Shown here one piece after another: positions 53,880-64,000 of a DNA stretch of 64,000 nt. Made by a program: the position numbers and the translations under genes. The stretch lies in NCBI GenBank assembly GCA_016946835.1, contig JACVTC010000012.1:1203501-1267500 (forward strand), in the 5' to 3' direction. The stretch is from Neocallimastix lanati (nom. inval.). Lineage: Eukaryota; Neocallimastigomycota; Neocallimastigomycetes; Neocallimastigales; Neocallimastigaceae. The notes beneath the pieces were generated by a model. The model saw nothing but the letters and a program-made list of their open reading frames with translations. It was not told the DNA's origin and searched no databases. The stretch's first letter is position 1. Each line of letters opens with the position of its first letter.

Positions 53880-55281
53880 ATTAGTTAAACATTCAAACCA
53901 CAATTTAGTAAGATCACTTCTATCATATTTAATATTAATTAACTTGGCTTCTTTATTTTTGTATTTTTCAATTAAGATATAATTTCATCAGTTTTTGTTT
54001 TTATTTTTTTTTTTCATTCTCCAAATTCCTTTTATTTTCATTTGGTAATCATAATATGATAAATGTTCCTGTTCTTTTAATTTATTTATTAATTCATAAA
54101 ATTTTGGTTTCATTGGAAATAGTTTATTTAAAGAATTATTGAGTGATTCTGAAGCATTATTGGTTATATGTTCAATATTATTATAATAATTCCAACTTTT
54201 CATATCGTAACCAATTAAATATGTTTCATAAAAATATTCTAAAAATTTTAAAAATTGACAAGAATTTTTTTCAATGGATTTAGTTTTAATTAATGAAAAA
54301 ATATCCATTATGTATTCAGGGTTGATAAATGGTAAGTTTGAAATTCCTTTGTAATAATTAAATATTTTTTCATCATCGTTCACTTCATTACGGCACAATT
54401 CATTTTTTTTAATTTCTAATAAATTTTTATAATGCCAAATACAGTATTTAATATTTATATTAGGAAATATTTTTTTAACTGCTTTGGATATGCCTTTTTC
54501 AAAATCGCAATGTACATTTTTTGGTTCAGTTATAATATTATTATTAGAATTTTGTTTTAATTTATTGAATAACATTTTATATGTTTTTTGCTTTTTATTT
54601 CTTAATATTGCATAAGAAGTAGTATAAAAACTATTCAATTCTTTAACGTAAGTTCTTGTAATAAACACTTGTTGACTAAATTTAGGTGCGATATAAAAAG
54701 TACCATCCACAAATATATCATTATTATATTTCTTAAATAATTTTGCTTGAAAAGGGGATTGAAAAATTACTAAATCAGAATTTTTGAATATCATAAAATC
54801 TTCATTTCGTTCAGTTTTATAATATTCAGATTCATTAGGAATTTCATTAAAAGTTGTTACATTGGATGGTAGTTTTTTATTAATACTTCTTAATATTAGA
54901 GTTTTAACTGAAATATATTCTGGACACGGATATAAATCCCATTTCTTTAGAAATTTCATTATATAGTCTTTTTCGTTTTATATCAAAAGGATTTGAATGT
55001 TTTTTAATTTCATCTTTAATTTTATGTTTCATTACAGATAGGGATACACTATATTCGTTTCCAGGATGATTATGTAAACTCTCATATTTTAAGATTTCTT
55101 TCTCATTATTTAAAATAATAAAAGATTTACATTTATTATTTTTTTTATATTCGGTACATTTATAAACTCTTGAATTATCTTTCCTTGAATGTGAAAAATT
55201 AAATTTATATTGTTTATTAATAATGATTTGTTCTTCTCCTTTATTAGACTCACTTATATAAATAGTTATGTTTTCTTCCAT
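53880..55281 (-). pseudogene. FLYWCH-MULE transposase-like gene, frameshifted
   Basis: The minus-strand start ATG at 55281 opens 125 residues with a FLYWCH-type zinc finger (C42, C51, H70, H72; a KYESLHNHPG end). The frame is lost near 54940 and a second frame (to 53988, 323 residues) carries a MULE transposase domain: D85 in FVDGTFYIAP, D152 in HCDFEKGISKAVKKIFP, CIWHYKNLL, and E271 in NNASESLNNSL. A further coding-like piece in another frame (LIEKYKNKEAKLINIKYDRS) extends to about 53880. In fungi such genes are either Mutator-like transposases or domesticated relatives. No terminal inverted repeats were recognised. Confidence 0.75.
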
Positions 55282-55689
55282 TTATAAATTTTAATATATA
55301 GTTTTTAATTATATCTTTTAAATTATTATATTAATTATCTAAATATTATTTTTTAATATTAATTCTGAACAATTAAATATTTAATTTTTTTTAAAAGATA
55401 AAAAGTATTTTAATTATTTCTTTTTCTTTTAATTTTTTTAAAAAAAACAGATACATAAAGTATATATGAAAATATTTTAATTTTTATTATTTAAAAATAA
55501 ATTATTTATTTAATGTATATAAAAAAAATTTAATTATTTATTTATTCTAAATTAATATTAATTATTTTTTTTTAATATATACTAATAAAGAATTTATGAA
55601 TTAATTAATTATTTTATTTATATTATAATCTAATTAAATTATTAACTTTTAAGTCTTTTTAAAACAACAAATATATATAGCATTTTTTA
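55282..55689. other. AT-rich upstream region of the transposase gene
   Basis: Almost only A and T. No gene seen. Confidence 0.5.
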
Positions 55690-56170
55690 GCATATAAAGT
55701 AGAACTGGGCTTTCTACTGGTTGTTATGTGGCGGACTTAATAATCAACTGGTATCTATTCTTTATCTGATTTTCCCGATAGGGTTTGGAGAAAGGGTAAA
55801 GGGGTTATAATGGCACAATTTCAGGTAAGTATTAATTCCGCTCCTACCATTATTGGATTGCCACGTATTTAATTTCTATATTTGATCACCCATGGCATCC
55901 TAGTGTAGTTGTATAGCCTATACTGTGAGGGTTACGAGTTCAATTTCTATAGGATAACACGGATGTTATTTGGCAAGACATGTCTACTGGAGCTACCTCT
56001 GCTTAGGAATTTGGAGCGCCGACGTCGAACTGATATAGTATAAGATATATATACCAAAGTATATATGTTCTTTACAAGCCCATATATATAATATGGGATA
56101 GACATGTGAATTCATATGTGTAAAAAACCTATTTATATATCTCTACAAAACGGTTGCTGTAATATATAAA
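55690..56170 (+). mobile_element. SINE-like island with tRNA-derived segment
   Basis: A compact stretch of normal base composition in an AT desert, with no open frame. It contains a tRNA-like segment (55894-55957), hairpins (GTATAGCCTATAC; CCCATATATATAATATGGG near 56080-56098) and a 3' AT-rich end. This fits a tRNA-derived SINE or another short RNA gene. Ends are set where base composition changes; no target duplication was identified. Confidence 0.4.
55894..55957 (+). ncRNA. tRNA-His-like pseudo-tRNA
   Basis: GGCATCC, then TAGTGTAGTTG (fits A-box TRGYNNARNNG), a GTG triplet in anticodon position (CTGTGAG), then GAGTTCAATTTC (B-box-like) and AGGATAAC. The acceptor stem keeps ATCC against GGAT. 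The T stem pairs badly, so it is not a working tRNA gene. Resemblance to eukaryotic tRNA-His is from memory of typical sequences. Confidence 0.4.
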
Positions 56171-56379
56171 TAGTAATTGAAATGTGAACAACAAATTTTA
56201 ATTTTTGAAATTTCAATTTACAGCTATAATTTAAGTCTTATAAAAATATTATTTTGTAATTTTTATTATTACTTAATATTTTATTTATAAATTATATATA
56301 AAATAAAAGGTTTAATTCTATTATTAAGATGTTATAATAACAACTAAAGTTTTAGTTATAATATAAAAAATTAATATTT

Positions 56380-57555
56380 TAAATAATATTAATTTAAATA
56401 TAAATTTATAAAATAAAATTTTTTAATAATAAAATATAAAAATATTATATTGATATTAATAATAAAATATAAAAATATAAAAATATAAAAATATAAAAAT
56501 ATAATATTAATAGAAAAATATAAAAATATAATATCAATAATAAAATATAAAATATAAAAATATAATATAAATATTAATAATAAAATATAAAAAATAAGGT
56601 TATAAGGAAAATAATTATTTATCATTTTCCTTATAACATGATTGTCAAAAAAAAAAAAAATTATATAAAAATATTTTATTTTTTATTGACCTTTTTAATT
56701 TTTATTTATTTATTTATTTACTTATTTATTTATACATTTATTTCTTTTTTACTTAAAATTATATTAAATTTTATGGCGTAATAATATAAATTTTAAAAGC
56801 CACAAATAAATAGATGGCTTATTAAAATTTCCAAAAAAAAAAATTGGCGAAATGGACCACATTCTATTATATTATTTATTATTATTTTTTTTATTATTTA
56901 TCATTTAAATTTTTAAAATTGTAGTTATTTGAATTGAAAATAATAATATAAATAATAATATATTTTTTTTTTAAAAATATAATTAAATATTTTATATTAC
57001 TTTGAAACTTAGAATTTATCGAAAAAAAAATATAATATATATATATTTTTATATATATATATATATATATTATATAAGATATATTTTATATTTTTTATTT
57101 ACCTATTATATAATTTAATTTTTATTATATTTAATTCATATTCTTTTGTAATATTATTTATCATTTAAATTTTTAACATTGTAGTTATTTGAATTGAAAA
57201 TAATTTATCGAAAAAAAAATATATATATATTATATAAGATATATTTATATATTTTTTATTTACCTATTATATAATTTAATTTTTATTATATTTAATTCAT
57301 ATTCTTTTGTAATATTATTTATCATTTAAATTTTTAACATTATAGTTATTTGAATTGAAAATAATAATATAAATAATAATATATATTTTTTTTAAAAATA
57401 TAATTAAATATTTTATATTACTTTGAAACTTAGAATTTATCGAAAAAAAAATATATGTATATTATATAAAATATATTTATATATTTTTTATTTACCTATT
57501 ATATAATTTAATTTTTATTATATTTAATTCATATTCTTTTGTAATACATAATAGT
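56380..57555. repeat. AT-rich tandem repeats
   Basis: 56400-56600 is an ATAAAAAT-type simple repeat. From about 56885 to 57555 a unit of about 170-260 bases occurs three times. Each copy has TTTATCATTTAAATTTTTAA, TAGTTATTTGAATTGAAAAT, TTTATCGAAAAAAAA and TTTACCTATTATATAATT. No gene. Confidence 0.7.
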
Positions 57556-57759
57556 ATAAAATGAGATTTTTTTTTTTTATATTAAATATAAAATATATTT
57601 TTGTATTTAATAAATACCTTTGTAAATTTGACGTTATTTACTTCTTTCGAAATAAATAAGAAAATTAAACAAAAAAAATTTTATTAAGGTGAAATTTATA
57701 AAAATTTATATCATCATTTAATTCTATCGTTTTTTTTAAAAAAGAAAAAAATTTTATAA

Positions 57760-57790
<31 letters not shown>

Positions 57791-58254
57791 TTAAAAAATT
57801 AATATGAATTATTAATCAAAAATTTATATATTATATTCAAATATCATATAATAAAAAGTATATCTTTACAGACGGTTACCAAGAAAATTTATACATATAA
57901 AAATAGTTTTACCAAAAAAAAAAAAAGAAAAAAGAAAAAAAGAAAGAAAAGAAAAAGTCTTAAAAGATATAATAACTATTAAAAATTTTTTAAACCAGAT
58001 AAATATAATTTTTATTAAATTTGTAAACCGGAATAACTTATATTAATTTCACTGATAGGATTTATTTTTATTTATTTTTTTTTTAAAAAAAATATTTATA
58101 TATTAAATAAAAAAAATAAAGCAATAACTAAGTTATAAATTAAGATATTTAACAAAATAATAAAAATTTTGTAATTTTTAAAAATAAAGTCTTGTTTTAT
58201 TTATTAATTAAAAATTGAATTTTAATTAAAAAAAAATTTTTTTTTTATTATAAA
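57556..58254. other. AT-rich region, no gene seen
   Basis: A and T runs, including an A run of about 24 bases at 57762-57787. No coding frame. Confidence 0.5.
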
Positions 58255-59622
58255 TTAAATATAATAAATAATAAATAATAAATAATAAATAATAAATAAT
58301 AAATAATAAATAATAAATAAATAATAAACAAATAAATAATAAATAATAAATAATAAATAATAAATAATAAATAATAAATAATAAATAATAAATAATAAAT
58401 AATAAATAATAAATAATAAATAATAAATAATAAATAATAAATAATAAATAATAAATAATAAATAATAAATAATAAATAATAAATAATAAATAATAAATAA
58501 CAAACAATAAATAATAAATAAATAATAAACAAATAAATAATAAATAATAAATAAATAATAAACAAATAAATAAATAATAAATAAATAAATAATAAATAAA
58601 TAAATAATAATTAAATAATAAATAATTAAATAATAAATAATAAATAAATAAATAAATAATAAATAATAAATAGTAAATAAATAAATAATAAATAAATAAT
58701 AAACAAACAAATAATAAATGATAAATAATAATAAATGATAAATAAATAAATAAATAAATAATAAATAAATAATAAATAAATAAATAATAAATAATAAATA
58801 ATAAATAATAAGTAATAAATAATAAATAATAAATAATAAATAATTAAATAATAAATAATAAATAATAATAAATAATAAATAATAAATAATAAATAATAAA
58901 TAATAAATAAATAATAAATAGTAAATAAATAAATAAATAAATAATAAATAATAAATAGTAAATAAATAAATAATAAATAATTAAATAATAAATAAATAAA
59001 TAAATAATAAATAATAATAATAAATAAATAAATAATAAATAGTAAATAAATAAATAATAAATAATAATAAATAATAAATAATTAAATAATAAATAATAAA
59101 TAATAATAAATAATAAATAATAAATAATAAATAATAAATAATAAATAATAAATAATAAATAATAAATAATAAATAATAAATAATAAATAATAAATAATAA
59201 ATAATAAATAATAAATAATTGAATAATAAATAATAAATAATAAATAATAAATAATAAATAATAAATAATAAATAGTAAATAAATAAATAATAAATAATAA
59301 TTAAATAATAAATAATTAAATAATAAATAATAAATAATAAATAATATATAATAAATAATAAATAATAAATAATAATTAAATAATAAATAATAAATAATAA
59401 ATAATGAAATGATAAATAATAAATAATAATAAATGATAATAAATAATAATTAAATAATAAATAATTAAATAATAAATAATAAATAATAGAATAATAAATA
59501 AATATTAAATAATAAACAATATATGGTGAATAAAATAAATAATAAATAATAATTAAATAATAAATAATAAATAATAAATAATAAATAATATATAATAAAT
59601 AATAAATAATAAATAATAAATA
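58255..59622. repeat. 7-bp satellite (AATAAAT)n, about 1.37 kb
   Basis: Nearly pure repetition of the heptamer AATAAAT, with interspersed AATA and AATAATTA variants and a few G or C bases. The long minus-strand frames here (Ile-Ile-Tyr-Tyr-Leu-Leu-Phe repeats) are products of the repeat, because 7-bp repetition opens all three frames. Confidence 0.9.
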
Positions 59623-59850
59623 ATAAAAAGAGTATTTATTAATAAATAATGGAATAATAAATAATAAAAAGAGTATTTATTAATAAATAATGGAATAATA
59701 AATAATAAAAAGAGTATTTATTAATAAATAATGGAATAATAAATAATAAAAAGAGTATTTATTAATAAATAATGGAATAATAAATAATAAATAATGGAAT
59801 AATAAATAATAAAAAGAGTATTTATTAATAAATAATGGAATAATAAATAA
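59623..59850. repeat. 41-bp tandem repeat, about 5 copies
   Basis: Unit AAAAAGAGTATTTATTAATA then AATAATGGAATAATAAATAAT. The copies follow directly on the 7-bp satellite. An inverted, slightly longer relative lies at 60957-61130. Confidence 0.85.
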
Positions 59851-60956
59851 TAGTAAATAATTTAAAAAAAAGAATATTAATAAATAAAAAGAAATAAAAA
59901 AAAAAGATTTTTTTCTGACATCATGGATTTGGTCAACCATGGTAATATAAAGAAAAAAAAAACATTAAAATGATTACTACAGATAATAATTATTACATCT
60001 ATATAACATCTATATAACATCTATATACATCTATATACATCTATATACATCTATATATATATAACATATATATATTTTTTCATTGTTAATATCTTAATAA
60101 TTGCAATGATGTTAATAATAAAAAAAAAAAATAAAATAAAATAAAATAAAAAAAAATTTAAAATTAATTAAAAAAAAAAAAATAATAATATTAAAATAAA
60201 TAAATAAAAGTTTATAAACTTTAAATTTAATCAGTTTATTATTTTATTTTATTTTATTTTATTTTTTAAAAATTATTTAATTTTTCTTTAATTATTAAGA
60301 ATTATACCAAAAAAAAAAATCAGAAACAACTTTTTTTTTTTTTTAAACTTTTTTCTTTTTTTTAATTAAATGGACATGTTTAATTATGATTTTAATATTC
60401 TACTTTTTAAGAGTAACATAAAAGTTAGAAGTTATATAAAAAAAATAGAAATTTAAAGGGAGATATATAATATAATTATAATAATTCTTTTCATATTTAC
60501 TGAAAAGATGGTCTTCCTTTTTTTTTTTTTTTTTTTTTTTCACCTAATGAAAAAACGAAGAAGTAAAAAAATTTAAAAAAAAAATAAAAAAAAAAGTTTG
60601 TATCATCCATTTAAAAGATGATACAATGTATTATGTTATGTATACGTAAACCAGTAATGTAGAGTTGAGTAAATTTTTTAAAGATGACTCAACTCTTTTT
60701 TACCAAAAAAAAAAAATTTATTAAATGAATCAGGGATAATTTCACCAGCCAATTGAATTTTAATAAAAATATAAAATAAAATAGAGTTTATCGACTTCTT
60801 AATTCAATTGATTGAAAATTTCCATAAATTAAAATATATTCTATATTATTGTATTTTATTTTATTTAATAAATAATATTATATTTAATTTATTCTATAAT
60901 TAATTAATTAATTAATTACTAATAATTTATTATTATTATTAATTAATTAATTAATT
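59851..60956. other. unique AT-rich spacer between inverted arrays
   Basis: Contains CATCTATATAA repeats (about 59996-60060), long T runs (60520-60540) and two strong hairpins at 60598-60626 and 60661-60701. No open frame of note. Confidence 0.5.
60598..60701 (+). other. two adjacent hairpins, second followed by a T run
   Basis: Hairpin one pairs TTGTATCATC (60598-60607) with GATGATACAA (60617-60626) perfectly. Hairpin two pairs AGAGTTGAGT (60661-60670) with ACTCAACTCT (60687-60696) perfectly and runs into six T. Both arms are far more GC-rich than their surroundings. This could be the 3' end of a small RNA gene ending at a pol III-type T run, or a remnant of an inverted-repeat element. Confidence 0.4.
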
Positions 60957-61330
60957 ATTTATTATATTATTTATTAAAAATACTCTATTTATTTATTATT
61001 ATTTATTATATTATTTATTATAAATACTCTATTTATTTATTATTATTTATTATATTATTTATTATAAATACTCTATTTATTAATTATTATTTATTATATT
61101 ATTTATTATAAATACTCTATTTATTAATTATTATTTATTATTCAATTTATTATTTATTATTCAATTTATTATTTATTATTCAATTTATTATTTATTATTC
61201 AATTTATTATTTATTATTCAATTTATTATTTATTATTCAATTTATTATTTATTATTTATTATTTATTATTTATTTATTATTTATTTATTCAATTATTTAT
61301 TAATAAATACTGCTTTTATTATTCAATTAT
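60957..61330. repeat. tandem repeats: about 43 bp x 4 and 19 bp x about 6
   Basis: AAATACTCTATTTATT recurs four times at about 43-bp spacing (60975-61125), followed by CAATTTATTATTTATTATT repeated about six times (61142-61250) and TTATTATT simple repeats. The first array is roughly the reverse complement of the 41-bp array at 59623. Confidence 0.75.
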
Positions 61331-62144
61331 TTATTTTTTTATTTCATATTATAGTTTAAATTAATATCCAATTTTTTATTTAATTAATATTATAATATTT
61401 ATATATAAACGTATGATTTTATATATTTATTTCCTTGATTAAAAAAAAAAAAAAAAATCTCAGCCAAAGTTTAATACAAATTTAATTAATCAAAATAAAA
61501 TACTTTATATATAATATGTATAAATAAACTATATTCGTTTCTATTTATATTTATATCAATTTAATTACTTATAAATTATTTATATACTTATTATTTATTT
61601 ATCTATTGATTTAAATAATAAATGGATATACAACTATTTATATAGCTATGTTATATAATATATTATATTATATATTGCTAAATTAATGAGTGAATATTTT
61701 TTTAAATATTTTTATAAAGAAAAAAACAAACAAAAAAAAAAAAAAGTTAAAAACTTGTTATTTTTCATTTTTTTTTTTTTTTTTTTTTTTATTTTGTTAA
61801 TAAAACAATTTATAAATATATTAATAAAATATGGAAATTACATAAAAATAATTCCTATTTTTTAAAGAAAATGAAAAAATTTATGAAGTATAAAATTTAA
61901 TTTATATGATAGATTATATATATATATAAAACATAATAGATATAAATAGATGTATTTATATATATAATATTAAACAACACTTTTATTTAATAATAATATA
62001 TTTATTAAAGATTTCAAAATCAAATTTGAAATTTGTATATTCAGTATTATTTATATAGCTTCAATTTATAATCAAAAAAAAAAAAATAATCAAGAATAAT
62101 TATTTTTATGTAGTAGTGTTATTATCAATTGTAATAATTATAAA
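61331..62144 (+). promoter_or_regulatory. AT-rich upstream region of the MFS gene
   Basis: No gene. Several A and T runs (61440-61456, 61761-61790) and a TATATATA stretch (61916-61930) precede the ATG at 62145. No defined promoter element can be named. Confidence 0.4.
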
Positions 62145-63763
62145 ATGGTTTCAATTGAATTAAAAAATTTAGATGAAAGTAGTGCAGATATAACTAGTGA
62201 AGATATTAATAATAGTGGAGAAATTAGTAACAGTGGAGATATTACCAGTGAATCAACTTATAATGAAAGTGAAAATGTTTGTGTGAACATAAATACAAAT
62301 ACAGATAAAAAGCAAGATGTAAGAGAATATCATGTAAAAAAAGTTGGTGGAGGAGGTCCAGATGAACCAAAATTTATACCAATGATAATAACAATTATAT
62401 CTTTTTCATTTTTTACCAGTTTAAATGATTGTATTGCAACGATTATGTATTCAGATTTAGTTAAAGATTTTGATAAAGAATTAACAACCATTCAATGGGT
62501 AACTACTGGATTTGTATTAATATTAGCTATTGGTATGGTATTTTCTTCATATATTGCTAAACATTTACATATGCGTACTATCTTTTTCACATCCGTTTCC
62601 CTATTTGTAGGTGGTTCTTTGATTTGTGTACTTGCTAATTCTTTCGTGTTATTATTAATTGGTCGTATTATTCAAGCTTTTGGTACGGCATTATTAAGGC
62701 CACAAATTTCAAATATTATTATTATTATGGCACCAAGAGGTCGTATTGGTTTTTACCATGGTGTAAGTATGGTAATTATTATTACTGGAAGTGCTATTGG
62801 TCCAACACTTTCTGGTTTAATTACTAAATATTTAGGTTGGAGATTTGTTTTTGCCTTTTTAATTCCTATACCTTTAATTAGTGGTATTATTGGGTACTGG
62901 ACTGTTGGTAATATTATAGAACAGGATGATACCAATTTAGATATTCTGTCAGTTATTTTAGCTATTTTGGGTTATGGTGGTATTTCTTATGGTTTAGGTA
63001 GTATTGGTGATTATGGCTTTGGTTCACCTTTAGTCATTTCTACAATTGTTGTAGGTGCCATATCATTAGTCGGATTCTTCTTTTGGGAGTATTACTGTAA
63101 AAATCCTATAGTCTCTCTTAAGGGTTTGGGAAGTTCAGTCTTTATTGTAAATGTATTATTAAGTAATATTGTTAGCTCAAGTCTCGGAGGATGGTTAGCC
63201 ATTTTACCTTTCATCATTCAAAACTACTTAGGAAAAAGTTCCTTCGTTAGTGGATTAGCTTTATTACCGGGTGGTATTGTTAATGCGTTACTAAACATTG
63301 TTGGTGGTAAAATCTATGATCGATATTACTTTAAATATGGTTCAAGTGGTATTTTTTTACTATTAATGGGAAGTATCTTCTTCTTCGTTATGCATGTTAC
63401 CGATCAAATCAAATTATGGGTTATCATTGTAGGCTATATTATTGGTAATGTTGGTGTACCTATCGTTGCATGTCTCTATACCCCCGCCTCTTTAACTTGT
63501 GTTCCTCCTCAATCTACTCCTCATGCGGCTGCTCTCTTCCATTCATTTTATCAACTTTTCTCTGCCTTATATTCAGCCGTTTATATTACTTTATTAAATA
63601 ACTTTGATAGTGTCTCATTTGTCTCAAGTAAAGAACCATTAATTAATGGTGGTGCTGTATGCTTCTTATTTTCCATTGTCATTTTTGGTCTCACTCTAAT
63701 TATTTCTATTCTATGGAGTATTTACTACTTTAAGGATCATGATGTTAAAGGAAATCTTAAGCA

Positions 63764-63767
<4 letters not shown>
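62145..63767 (+). CDS. MFS multidrug exporter, DHA2 type (540 aa), intact
   Basis: Single uninterrupted frame. A hydrophilic acidic N-terminal tail (1-75, with EDINNSGEISNSGDI-type repeats) precedes about 14 hydrophobic segments, the number expected for the drug:H+ antiporter-2 family. Family landmarks are GRIIQAFGTALLRP (173-186), a motif-C-like GSAIGPTLSG (215-224) and GWRFVF (231-236). A central segment, ILAILGYGGISYGLGSIGDY, resembles bacterial EmrB/LmrB exporters. It should sit in a membrane and expel small toxic molecules using the proton gradient; substrates cannot be predicted. No introns, and G/C content higher than surroundings. A bacterial origin by transfer is possible but unproven. 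Upstream and downstream DNA is simple AT sequence. Confidence 0.9.
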
Positions 63768-63797
<30 letters not shown>

Positions 63798-63939
63798 AAT
63801 TAAAAAAAAAATTAATAATAATAACATAGACAATATAATAAATTTAAAGATGATATAATAATATTTAGTAAAAATATTTTTTATTTAAAAAAAAAGTTAA
63901 TATTCTATATAAATATAGATATATATATATAAAGTAAAG

Positions 63940-63972
<33 letters not shown>

Positions 63973-64000
63973 TAATAATAATAATAATAATAATAATAAT
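63768..64000. other. A-rich 3' flank
   Basis: Poly-A directly after the stop (63765-63795), a second A run (63937-63968) and an AAT microsatellite at the window end. No gene. Confidence 0.5.

Noticed and set aside
55894-55957. Functional tRNA-His gene
   Set aside because: The T stem and part of the acceptor stem do not pair.
58226-58710. Long minus-strand frames encoding Ile-Tyr-Leu-Phe repeats
   Set aside because: They are read-through of the 7-bp satellite, which opens all three frames.

Overview
The window is about 64 kb of very AT-rich eukaryotic DNA. Intergenic DNA is nearly pure A and T, proteins are rich in Asn, Lys and Ile, and long A or T runs precede or follow most genes. Only two loci look like ordinary host genes: a partial hypothetical gene at the left edge and an intact MFS exporter at the right end. 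Almost everything else is transposable elements in several states of decay. Chromodomain Ty3/gypsy and Ty1/copia elements, a FLYWCH-MULE transposase, Asn-rich low-complexity proteins and an intronless bacterial-type drug exporter together fit an anaerobic gut fungus (Neocallimastigomycota). This is an inference from style; no rRNA or marker gene is present to prove it.

Layout. 1-1345: edge gene, apparently frameshifted. 2518-10698: a gypsy fragment, then a decayed minus-strand gypsy element whose RNase H domain is split by a solo LTR with a 5-bp target duplication. 10745-11700: a degenerate GC-richer satellite with a short telomere-like tract. 11826-31905: one ancestral palindrome (centre near 20893), with arms about 2.3-2.6 kb once insertions are removed. 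A copia element (12971-19460) sits in the left arm. An old solo LTR in the right arm itself contains a younger solo LTR and a complete, apparently intact gypsy element (22520-29301). The right arm also carries a remnant of a repeat protein. 31906-38667: a hairpin MITE, copia and gypsy fragments and an LTR. 38668-45788: a second complete gypsy element with apparently identical LTRs, an intact Gag-Pol frame, and an extra gene for a secreted, apparently Kex2-type processed cysteine peptide in its leader. 45794-51800: LTR, Gag, RT, ABC-exporter and copia remnants. 52618-53512: a roughly 51-bp minisatellite. 53880-55281: a FLYWCH-MULE transposase. 55690-56170: an island with a tRNA-His-like segment. 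56380-61330: tandem arrays, including 1.3 kb of a 7-bp repeat. 62145-63767: the MFS exporter.

How the parts relate. Three LTR families recur. The first is a family of about 773 bp (TGTAAAG...CTTTATA or CTTTACA). Shorter relatives of it lie at 37367 and 49180, and a solo LTR at 6538 may also be related. The second is a family with a tRNA-like twin-hairpin module near its 5' end (38668, 45146, about 45880, and in reverse at 3887 and 10216). The third is a set of short copia LTRs. Insertion order can be read from target duplications: palindrome first, then the old LTR and the copia, then the young gypsy elements. None of the three elements with a readable 5' LTR junction shows an obvious tRNA primer site, and two show complementarity between the end of the LTR and the leader. 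Coordinates of decayed pieces are approximate because all comparisons were made by eye.
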